From Mycteria americana (Eukaryota; Chordata; Aves; Ciconiiformes; Ciconiidae): DNA of 64,000 nucleotides. Positions within the stretch are counted from its first letter, which is position 1; every line of letters starts with the position of its first letter. The notes beneath the pieces were generated by a model, which saw nothing but the letters and a program-made list of their open reading frames with translations, was not told where the DNA came from and searched no databases. The position numbers and the translations under genes are program-made. Below are positions 1 through 8,619 of this stretch, piece by piece. Location: contig NC_134365.1 in assembly GCF_035582795.1 (NCBI RefSeq), positions 221,357,887 through 221,421,886 of the forward strand, read 5' to 3'.

Positions 1-3000
1 ATCTAGACATGCATTAAAAGCAAGACAGAAAACAAAAAAGTCCATTAGTTAATGGGAAGAGGGCAGAGAAATAATTGACGCAGTGAAAGCTTAAGTGTTC
101 AGAAGAGTGATGCTTTGGTGTTTACCAAAAATTAACTGTGACCAGGTACTTTAAGAAACAGGACTGCAGAAATAAGAAGTAAATAAAGATGGCACAAAAA
201 GTGCAAAGGAAAAGTATTTCAGAAGAACTCTCTTGAGTACTGTTTCTCATCCACGTGAATGATCTGTCTTGCCTTGTTTCTATGGACAGCTAACAGTGGA
301 TGCAAGGCTGCGGGTTTCACACGATGCACATACAGTAAATAGATGTTATGATAGGATTTATAAAATTTGTGAGTCGTACAGCAATATAAATAGATGAAAG
401 GCCATTTAAGCCAAAAGGAATGTATGAAGTTCAAGAATACAATAGACTGTAAATGGAAAGACCTCTCCAGGGACGTGGCCGAGACCCGGTCGATGCCTCT
501 GCATGGTGTGCTGAGAGCCAGTCTCGGCGAAGATGGGAGTTGTTCGAGCCATATTGGGTATAAAACCGAAAGATGTGTTCCTGCTGGTAGCAACCCCTGG
601 GAAGAGGCTTTGAATAAAGGAAGATGGAAGATGGAAGATGGAGAGGCTGTCTGGGGATGCGAGAGGGAGAGAGAGAAGAGGTGGCTTTAGAAAGCTGGTG
701 AAATCCCCCTTGGTAAGTTCTGAACTGTTTGTGGCTATCTTTGAGGCTTCCTGGAGCAAAGGGGTTTTCTTTAAGGTCATGGAGAAGCAGGAGAACAAGA
801 GGGGAAGCAGCTACTTGAAAACTGTAAAACAGCAGGCTTAGTTTCAATATGCGAATGGGTGCTACCACCAATTGTTAGTTCATTAGCAAGTATCTAGAAG
901 GTAAGAGGCAGGCGACAAACTAACACCAGCTCTGTGACTGAAGTTTTTGTTTTTCAAAACAAAACTTATTTTAAGCAAGAACAACTCGCATTAATTCAAT
1001 CCAATCTCCTTCTTTGATGGGATAATTAGGGGACAAGGGGAAAATGAGTAATATGAATTCATCTCTTGGGGGTGAGAGGGTATTTTACCTGCTGTAGAGA
1101 CCAAGATACCCACAATTTTTCTTTACAGGGAGAGTTAAGGACTAGCAGGATGCGCTGTGTTAGGGGTCAGCCACGTACTTTTGAGCAGCCCATGCAGGAA
1201 CTGCCTCCTGCACTGTCCAAAACTTGCTCTGGACAGAAATGCCTAAGGAAATAAAGCAAGAAAATATGAGAGTAGGAACCACTGCAAAGGAACTCAAAAT
1301 CCTGCCCTTATGCCTACGTGGAGAAAGGAGGAGAAGAGCTGGGTGGGGAGGTAGGAGTGCGGTATGAAGGCATCGGAGGGAAGAAGCTCAGAGTCCTAGA
1401 TGGAGAAGCTGTAAGGAGTGGGGCAAGGAGCGATAGCTCTTAACCTCATGAAGACAGGTTAAGAAATTTTGCTAGATACAGTTTAGTGCCAACGCCCTTT
1501 GGGCTCATGGAGACCATTTCAGCTCAGGCACAGCACTGCACAAACACAAAAGCTCACGTGCTCTCCTGGAGCTGCCAGAGACACACATGCAACCCTGCAG
1601 AGCTGCCAGGTTGGGCATAGCAGGGCTGGTCCCGAGACGGAGCTGAAATTCCGGCAGACACAGGCTCATTCCGTGAAGCTTCCTTGCATGCCGATTCCCA
1701 GCTCACCCTCTACTTCCCGTATTATCTGGATATATCCTTGTTTTGCAGGATAACCCCGTCCTCAGCAGCCTGAGTAACAGTACGCCACAAATATTTTGTC
1801 TTTTTCATTTGGAAGCACATAAAAAAAACATTCTTAGAAGCACAGCGAGGAAAAAAAAAGCTAGTCTAGGTATAACCAGTATTCAGATGGATGCACAACT
1901 AGCTGAAAAATTATTTTGCAAGAGTTAACGATCCACTGCCATGCCAGGACAGCCCCTCATACTGGCCACTGGGGCAGCCTCTGGGTCTGGTCCTAATCAC
2001 TCTCTTCATTAACGGCTTGAATGGTAGATTAAAAATAATTTAAGTATTGTGGATGACTGGAGAGAGGACAGCGAGGGAGGAGACGGAGGTGCAAACACTC
2101 CGACAGTCTCATGGCACAGCTGTTACTGCCCCTGAAGAGGTATCCCTACCTTATTTCTTTTCCTGGGCAATCTTAAATTTAACCCATCCCATCAAACAGC
2201 CATACACCACCAATGCTGCGACAAGGAGGAAAAAAGAGGTGGTGTCGACTTGAATCAGTTTGACGAGGGGAGTAAATCACTGCTTTTCACATAGCAGGGC
2301 AAGGCTTCATCGGGATTGCCGTTTCTAAACTCTTAGCACTGTGGTCTTGAGACAAAAAAACTGGCGACAGGCTACAGAACAACAGAAATGACAGGAAATT
2401 AAGGAATCACCAGGAAATGCTCAAGAACTAGACTGGTCTGGTCCAGTGGGGAAAGAGGGAAACCACAGCCAAAAAAAGACTTGGAGGAAGGAGGGGGAAG
2501 TCATGTTAGAAGTCTGGCAAAAACACCCCACCTCTCTTATAAAAGCATCAGTTATTAATTGTTCTGCATAGCTACCAGGCAGAAGAGAAACAAAAGAAAT
2601 CAGCTGCGTTTATAACAAAGGAGATTTTGATTAGATATTAGGCAAAATTTTCCAAGTGTTCAGAGGCTGAAACAAAGGTGGCTGTGGGATCCCCTTCAGC
2701 CACCTGTGTATGAACGGACGACTCGGATGTCTGCGAGGAATGGTTTAGGTACACTCGATCCTACCTCAGTGTAGGGGAGCAGACTTCCCCTGTCTCTTCC
2801 AAAAGCAGTCATTTATTCTGTCCCTCCCAGACCATCTTCATGTTAGGATTTTAAAGCTCTTGACCAGCTTAACAAGCCCTTTCCTTGGAAAATTGAATTT
2901 CTGTTTCCCTGTTCATGGGGGAACACTTCTCCTTCAGCAATTTTCCAAGCTCCCTGAAGTCATCTATAATCTGGGATGGTAATGTCAGGATTGATAGGCA

Positions 3001-3928
3001 AAAATCTATCAATGTCGGTGAGTATCTCATACTGACGGTGGGCCTTGTGCCTGCTGTCTGAGAAGATACAGCCACGATCTCATCTGCTTGTCCTTTTTCA
3101 CAAGATCCTTTTCTTTTGTTTTGATTCATAGGGTATTCCCATCTTCTTTGGGAGAAATGTGAATGTACTAATTTTCTTACAAATCAGGCTGAGCACCTCG
3201 CCGTGAACATGTTATGTTCTTTCTTCTTCTTGGCTAGCTGAATCCTCAAACACATACCCGCAGTCTCCAAGCCTCCCATCTGCTGCACCTATCTGCCTTC
3301 CAAGACTTTCACCAGGCAACTGTTTTAATATAAGAAACCTTACTTAGCAAAGTATTACAGCCAGTACTGCATCTTTAGCTCAAAATTTGGTTTTACACCA
3401 GCATCTAGGGTGCCTTTCCAGGTCCTATATGGTACTTAGGGATGTCCATAGAGCAGGCAGAGAGGATGTGGGACCTATGGGTCACCCGTACCCTTCTGGG
3501 GCAGCAGCTGGAGGCCAGGCTGAAGGCAGCACGGCAGCTCGAAGGGCATCGGATGCCCAGGAGCAGGCAAGCAAACCCAGCCCACGCTAAGACACAACAC
3601 AGGCAGCGCGTATGCGTTGTCTCTGCTTACTTCTACCCGGTTTTGTTTGACAAGTGTCGTGACATGGACTTTGTCTTCATACGTATTTGTATAGCACCTA
3701 ACGCAGAATCCCCCACCTCAGCCAAGGTCCGAGAGCTCCTTAAGTCCACGATTATGTACGAATCCCAAAGTGAATGACAAAGATTGAGACTTGAAACCGT
3801 GATTAATTAGCCAATATAAGCTGGAATAATCAAGGTACGTCAAGAGGTCATACCAAATAGTTTTTAAGATTTTGCAGATTTTAGGTGATTTAATTAAATA
3901 CATCAGCTTATTCAGTGATTGATAACAG

Positions 3929-4275
3929 AATCACAGAACAGTTGAGGTTGGCAAAGACCTCTGGACACCAAACCCCTCTGGCTCAAGCAGGACCCGCTCA
4001 AGCTGGCCAGGTCCGTGTCCAGTTGGGTTCTGACTATCTCTGAGGATGGAGACTCCCTGGGCAACCTGTGCCAGCGCTTGGTTGCCCTCACAGTAAAAGG
4101 TTTTTTTCTTATGGTAAGTGAAACTTCTTGTGTTTCAGTTTGTGCCCATTGCCTCCTGTCCTGTCACTGGGCACCACTGAGAAGAGCCTGGCTCTGCTGC
4201 CTTTACTGTCTCCTCTCAGGGATCCATATACATTGATAAGGTCCCCCCAGGTCTCCACCAGTGTGTCAGGGCGGA
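3929..4275 (-). mobile_element. CR1 LINE 3' end, minus strand
   Basis: Read on the plus strand it opens with the reverse complement of a CR1 tail (AGAATCACAGAAC, then GTTGAGGTTGGCAAAGACCTC). It continues with reverse-complemented CR1 3' UTR sequence (GGGCAACCTGTGCCAG; TGTCACTGGGCACCACTGAG). It is 5'-truncated, as most avian CR1 copies are, and lies head to head with the plus-strand CR1 that follows. Boundaries are good to about 20 bases on the left and less certain on the right. Confidence 0.88.
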
Positions 4276-4289
4276 TGGTACAGGAGATG

Positions 4290-4473
4290 AGAGTCAAAAG
4301 AGAGAAAAGCAAACGGACACGATGGGCAACAAGAAAAGCTTCTACAAGTACATCAGCAGCAAAAGAAAAATGTGGGTCTGCTGCTGGGTGGGGCAGGGGA
4401 CCTGATGCTAAAGGACATGGAAAAGGCTAAGATGTTCAGTGCCTCCTTTCCTCAGTCTTTACGGCTAGAGTGG
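4290..4473 (+). mobile_element. CR1 LINE ORF2 fragment, left half of a split element
   Basis: The segment matches the CR1 ORF2 stretch upstream of the reverse transcriptase (AAGAAAAGCTTCTACAAGTA, ATCAGCAGCAAAAG, GGGGCAGGGGACCTGATG, CCTCAGTCTTTACGGCTA). It stops at CTTTACGGCTA. The next bases expected in the element (AAGACCAGC) reappear at about 4905, after an inserted CR1 3' end. It is decayed, with no intact frame. Confidence 0.82.
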
Positions 4474-4907
4474 GTCCAGAGGAGGCCACGAAAATGGTCA
4501 GAGAGCTGGAACGGCTCTGCTGTGGAGAAAGGCTGAGAGAGTTGGGATTGTTCAGCCTGGAGAAGAGAAGGCTCCCGGGAGACCTTACTGTGGCCTTTCA
4601 GTATATACAGGGGACTTATAAAACAGATGGAGAGAGACTTTTTACCAGGGCCTGTAGCAACAGGACAAGGCACAACGGTTTTAAACTGAAGGAGGGTAGG
4701 TTTAGACTGGACCTAAGGAAGAAATGTTTTACGATGAGGGAGGTGAGACACTGGCACGGGTTGCCCAGAGAGGTTGTGGATGCCCCATCATTGGAAGTGT
4801 TCAAGGTGAGGCTGATCTAGTGGAAGATGTCCCTGGCCATGGCAGGGGGGTTGGACTAGATGATTTTTGGAGGTCTCTTCCAACCCAAACCATTCTGTGA
4901 TTCTAAG
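4474..4907 (+). mobile_element. CR1 LINE 3' end nested inside another CR1
   Basis: This is typical CR1 3' UTR sequence: GAGAAAGGCTGAGAGAGTTGGG, then TTCAGCCTGGAGAAGAGAAG, TTTAAACTGAAGGAGGGTAG, TTGCCCAGAGAGGTTGTGGA and GGTTGGACTAGATGATTTTT. It ends in CCATTCTGTGATTCTA. It interrupts an older CR1 whose two halves are at 4290-4473 and 4908-5403. The short 115-residue frame across it is only repeat sequence. Confidence 0.9.
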
Positions 4908-5403
4908 ACCAGCTTTAGGAATCCCAGGCCCCTGAGACCAGGGGGAAAGTCTGGAGCAAGGAAGACCCACCCTCGTTGGAGGGAGGATGAGGTTAGGAAA
5001 CATTTAAACAAACCAGGCATACACAAGTCCATGGGACCTAATGGGTTGCACCCATGAGAGCTGCAGGAGCTGGCCAACATCATTGTGAGGCCACTCTTGA
5101 TTATCTTTGAAAGGTCATGGTGATCAGGAGTGGTTCTTGAGGCCTAGAAGAAAGCAAATGTCACTCCTCCCTTCAAAAAGGGCAAGGAGGAGGAATGACA
5201 GGGCCAGCCCCACCTCGATCCCTGGGAAGGTGATGGAGCAACTATTCCTGGAAACCACTTCTAGACAAGGAGAAGGAGGTCTTTGGGAGGTAGTCAGCTT
5301 GGATTTATGAAAAGGAAAGCATGCTTAACCAACATAGTAGTCTTCCGTGATGAGATGACTGGCTCAGTGGATGAGTGGAGAGCAGTGGATGTTGTTTATC
5401 TTG
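4908..5403 (+). mobile_element. CR1 LINE reverse-transcriptase fragment, right half of the split element
   Basis: The sequence follows CR1 ORF2 through the start of the reverse transcriptase: AGACCAGGGGGAAAGTCTGG, ACACAAGTCCATGGGACCTA, TTATCTTTGAAAGGTCATGG, GCAAATGTCACTCCTCCCTT and GAAGGTGATGGAGCAACTA. It ends at GTTGTTTATCTTGAT, the codons just before the conserved DFSKAFD box. It then jumps to 3' UTR sequence, so most of the polymerase domain is deleted. In-frame stops show it is dead. Confidence 0.87.
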
Positions 5404-5845
5404 ATCAGTGAAGGGCCATGAAGGTCATTAAGTGACTGGAGTATCTGACATACAAGAGGAGGCTGAGAGAGCTGGGACTGTTCAGCCTGGAGAAGAGAAG
5501 GCTTGGGGGGATCTCACCAACGTGTTTAAATACCTGGTGGAAGACAGTAGAGAAGACAGAGCCAGGCTCTTCTCAGTGGTGCCCAGTGACAGGACAAGAG
5601 GAAGTGAGCACAAATTGAAATACAAGAAGTTCCATTTAACATAGGAAAACACTTTTTTACTGTCAGGGTGGTCAAGCACTGACACAGGTTGCCCCGAGAA
5701 GCCACAGAGTCTCCAACCTCAGAGACAGTCAAAACCCAACTGGACAAGAGTCCTGGGCAACCTGCTGCTGGTGACCCTTCTTTGAGCAGGGGTTGGGTCT
5801 CCAGAGGTCCCTGCCAACCTCAGCCATGCTGTGATTCTCCGATAA
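5404..5845 (+). mobile_element. CR1 LINE 3' UTR
   Basis: It starts with GGGCCATGAAGGTCATTAAG and continues with the CR1 3' UTR signatures GGCTGAGAGAGCTGGGACTG, TTCAGCCTGGAGAAGAGAAG and GCCCAGTGACAGGACAAGAG. It ends near GCTGTGATTCTCCGATAA. It directly follows the truncated reverse-transcriptase segment in the same orientation. It may therefore be the 3' end of the same element after an internal deletion, or a separate insertion. Confidence 0.85.
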
Positions 5846-7811
5846 GCCTCACTAACGTCGAGATAAACCACATCCACTGCTCTCTCTCTGCATGTAGTAG
5901 GTTACCATTTGTAATGGATCAACTACCTTTGCTTTCCACACTACTAGCCCAACTTACAACATAAGTGGCCAATTACCTTCACAGCTCTTAGCCCGACGCA
6001 GCCGTCTGGTGCTGCCTAAGGACAAGCTTGAACCTAGGCTAGAAAAGCAGCAGAAATGCCGTTCAAGATTACAGCTCATTTTAGCTCACCTCATCAGCTG
6101 TTAACCGCTCTACAGCTTTAAGTGCAATTTTACGGTGGCGAGGTCTATGGTGTGAAACACGATCAGAGTACAGAGTAGGGGTTAGTCTAGCCCGATTTAG
6201 AGTGTCCATAACAAAGCCATACTCAAGGTGACACTCAGGTGCAGGTGTCCGACCGCATTTGGGGGGCACACCCCACATTTCTCAGTCCTAAGACCCTCCA
6301 CAATTCTCTCCAAGACACTTCCAGAGCTTTAGGAAGTTCGGGCTGGCAGAAAATGACAACCAACACGATGACCGCGTGCCTCGCTGCAAAATATACGCAT
6401 CTCAGACAATTCAAGACAAGCAGAGAATTAAAATTAATTTAAAAAAAACCAAAAACAAACCAGCCAAGGCACTGCATAAGCACTCCGGCAGCATGGCTGG
6501 ATATTCTCATTCAAGCTAGGCTGGACCAAGCCAAGTATATTTAAGCATGACTGACACCACTGCCTTGGAGCAGAGATCGACTCGGGGAGTTTCTGTTGTC
6601 CCTCCTCTGGCTGGGCCAGGGAGGAGGAACCGCTCCCAGCCGTTTGGCTCGGCTCCCTCCGGACAAGCCCGTCTGTTCATTGATTCAGCAAATCCTTCTG
6701 CGCAAAGGCTTCCCAATTCGCTTCCAGCAAAGGTTAGCGGGGTCAGTTCAAACCACCAATTTAAGCTGTTTAAGCTCATCCTGCCAATTTTTCCCGCAGC
6801 AAATTAGAGGGTGCTGACACAAGCACGAACCGGGAGACCAGTAACACGCTCAAAAAGGAACGGTTAGGGCACGGCTGGACGGCTAAAAGGACGTTTATCC
6901 GTAGCTTAAAGCCTTGTCTGCTCTACAGGGCTCCCACCAGCGCTGCTACGTCGGTGAAGCACTCGTGTAGGTGCAGCGTAGGCGGCCGATCTCTGCCAGC
7001 GCTGCCGCATCACCTCTCCAACCAACGCGGCACCGGCAAAAGATCCCGGCGCATCGGGAGTTTTGACAGCAGCAAGGTGGGAATCTTCCACAACGCCTCA
7101 GCTCCCACCGGGAAAGAGAAACGCCGCCGGCTCAACCGAGGATTTATTTTAAATGAAATGCAGGGAACAGTTTTGTAGGAGCCGGCTTTCGAGACGGGGA
7201 GGAAACGCGTGACAAAAAGCCATGAACTCAGAAGCGATGGACTTTTTTTTATGTCAACAAGGGACCAGGACTTCCCACGGCACAAAAGCTTTCCTCTCTC
7301 GACGCGGCAGAAACCCGCCCGACTTTTACCAGCCCTTCCGACGGGCAGCACCGTCATAACCATTCGCTTTTTGGGCAACGTTCTTATAAAAATAATTGGC
7401 CGTTCGCCATTTCGGGGTTCAAGCAGGCGCTCGGAGGAGAGGCCAGACCTGCCCCACGCGGGGTGTTTTGTTAAGACCCGTGGATGAGTGTGGGGCTGAG
7501 AACGGGGCGAGATGCTGCCGGCAGCCCGCTCCCGCCCAGCCTTCGCACCTCCCCAGCCCGCCATCTCGCTGGTGCTTTATGGAGGGGGGCACCATCCTGC
7601 TGCCCCCATCGCTGATGCTGTCGGCGAGGGGAGCCCAACGGCTGAGCCCGGGCGCACTCAGGGCACAGAGCAGATGTTGATCCGGGCGTGGCGAGGTGGG
7701 GAAATGTCCCCCCCCCCGCCGGGCCACCCCTCCAAGGCCCATCTCCCGCCGCTGCAAAGGAGGGTGGGCTCAGCCCCGCCGCCCCCCCCTCGCCCCCTTT
7801 TTTCCCGGCTT

Positions 7812-7956
7812 GGCCCCGCAGGACGGGGCTGAGCCCCCGCCAACTCAGCGCACCCTCCAGGCCGGCCCCGCCCCCTCGGGGCTGAGCCCCCGCCGGCTCA
7901 TCGCACCTCCCGCGCGCCGGCCCCGCCCCCTCGGGGCCGAGCCCCCGCGCGCGCCG
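7812..7956. repeat. GC-rich tandem repeat, about 54-bp period
   Basis: The core CGGGGCTGAGCCCCCGCC starts near 7824 and 7877 and recurs with one change (GGGGCCGAGCCCCCGC) near 7932. The last two copies carry the same upstream GCCGGCCCCGCCCCCT, which contains a GC box. The core GGGGCTGAGCCCC is self-complementary and can fold. It lies in RNF169 intron 1, about 100 bases past the exon 1 donor. Confidence 0.8.
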
Positions 7957-8026
7957 CGCGCCCCCCCCCTCCCCCCCGCCGCCGGTTGGAACCGGGGGGG
8001 AGGGGGAGGGGCAGGTGCCCGCCGCT

Positions 8027-8052
8027 GCCGCCGCCGCCGCCGCCGCCGCCGC
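8027..8052. repeat. (GCC)n trinucleotide repeat at the RNF169 exon 1 donor
   Basis: About nine uninterrupted GCC units (CGG units on the transcribed minus strand) begin two bases past the proposed RNF169 donor GT. If the donor were not used, the repeat would encode a polyalanine run. Short CGG tracts of this kind are common in CpG-island first exons and can vary in length. Confidence 0.85.
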
Positions 8053-8054
8053 AC

Positions 8055-8391
8055 CTTGGTCCGGCGGCCGCTGCTCCCCGCCTCCTCCGGCGGCCGTCGT
8101 CGCGGCGGGCTCGGCGCGGGCCTGCTGGCGGCGGGCCCAGGTGGAGAGACGGCTGCGGCAGAGCGGGCAGCAGAGGCCCGGGCCCTGTAGGCAGCGCTGG
8201 AAGCAGGCGAGGCAAAGCGAGTGGCGGCAGGGCGGCGTCACCGCCTCCACCAGAGCCTGCCGGCATACCGGGCACTCCGCCACCGCCAGCACCACCTCGT
8301 CCTCCTCCGCCGCCGCCCCGGCCCGCCCCCGCCGCCGCCGCCCCCGCCGCGCCGGCACCGCGGCGCGGCCGCCGGGGCCCGCCGCCGCCAT
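8055..8391 (-). CDS. RNF169: RNF169 exon 1, RING-finger ubiquitin ligase/reader (partial gene)
   Basis: Minus-strand exon 1 encodes the first 112 residues plus one base of a RING protein. It starts MAAAGPGGRAAVPARRGRRR, the opening seen in mammalian RNF169 (MAAAGP, recalled). A C3HC4 RING follows with C40, C43, C55, H57, C60, C63, C75 and C78, and then a WARRQQAR stretch like the one after the RING in RNF168/RNF169. RNF169 binds ubiquitinated H2A near DNA double-strand breaks in the nucleus and limits 53BP1/RNF168 signalling (family knowledge). The start was chosen because it opens the RING frame in the right place; upstream in-frame codons lack family character. The donor is CAAG|GTGCGG, giving phase 1; a different donor cannot be excluded. 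Later exons lie beyond the left edge or were not recognised. The neighbouring divergent CHRDL2 supports RNF169 over RNF168. Confidence 0.88.
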
Positions 8392-8577
8392 CTTCTCACA
8401 CTTTGAAGGGACAGAACGTTGGGGCGCGCGGCCCCGCCCACTACCCACATAATTCATAAGGCGGCACGCCCCCCTCGCTTCATATTCATGAGCGCAGCGA
8501 CGCGTCACTACTCGGCAGCCCCGCCTCCGCATTGGCCGCGCCTTCTCGTTGAATATTCATGAGCGACCACGCCCGGC
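8392..8577 (-). promoter_or_regulatory. RNF169: RNF169 promoter region with repeated ATATTCATGAGCG element
   Basis: Upstream of the RNF169 start there is an inverted CCAAT box (ATTGG at 8531-8535), GC-rich boxes, and a half CRE (GCGTCA) near 8503. Two exact copies of ATATTCATGAGCG lie at 8482-8494 and 8553-8565, 71 bases apart. A related AATTCATAAG lies at 8451-8460. ATATTCAT resembles a POU-factor site. No TATA box faces RNF169, as expected for a CpG-island promoter. The transcription start itself cannot be fixed from sequence. Confidence 0.65.
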
Positions 8578-8612
8578 TATATAAGGAGGGGCCGCCTCCC
8601 CGTTCCCTCAGT
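8578..8612 (+). promoter_or_regulatory. Plus-strand TATA box and possible initiator, divergent from RNF169
   Basis: TATATAAG at 8578-8585, flanked by GC-rich sequence, is a good TATA box on the plus strand. About 31 bases downstream is CCTCAGTAG with A at 8610, a reasonable initiator at the normal distance. The product would be a transcript divergent from RNF169. No convincing coding sequence follows, so a non-coding RNA is the simplest guess. The ATG at 8559 lies upstream of the box and would not be in such a transcript. Confidence 0.5.
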
Positions 8613-8619
8613 AGCCGTG

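Larger units (their letters stand above)
1..8054 (-). other. RNF169: RNF169 intron 1 (5' part, partial)
   Basis: This is sequence downstream of the RNF169 exon 1 donor on the minus strand, running off the left edge of the window. No further RNF169 exon was recognised, which fits the long first intron of the mammalian gene (recalled). Bases 1-3928 look like AT-richer unique sequence with no recognised gene. Bases 3929-5845 are CR1 LINE copies. Bases 5846-6900 are unique sequence. From about 6900 the sequence becomes CpG-rich and merges into the promoter island. An unexplained minus-strand open frame at 2869-3129 is listed under findings. Confidence 0.7.

Noticed and set aside
4470-4820. 116-codon frame with CCGERLRELGLFSLEKRRLP
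   Set aside because: This is the well-known translation of CR1 3' UTR sequence, not a gene. The same peptide pattern recurs in other CR1 copies.
7471-8532. 353-codon minus-strand open frame as one long RNF169 exon
   Set aside because: After residue 112 it becomes polyalanine and then low-complexity G/A/R-rich sequence of CpG-island type. A plausible donor (CAAG|GTGCGG) at 8054 ends the exon. Codons before 8391 lie in the promoter.
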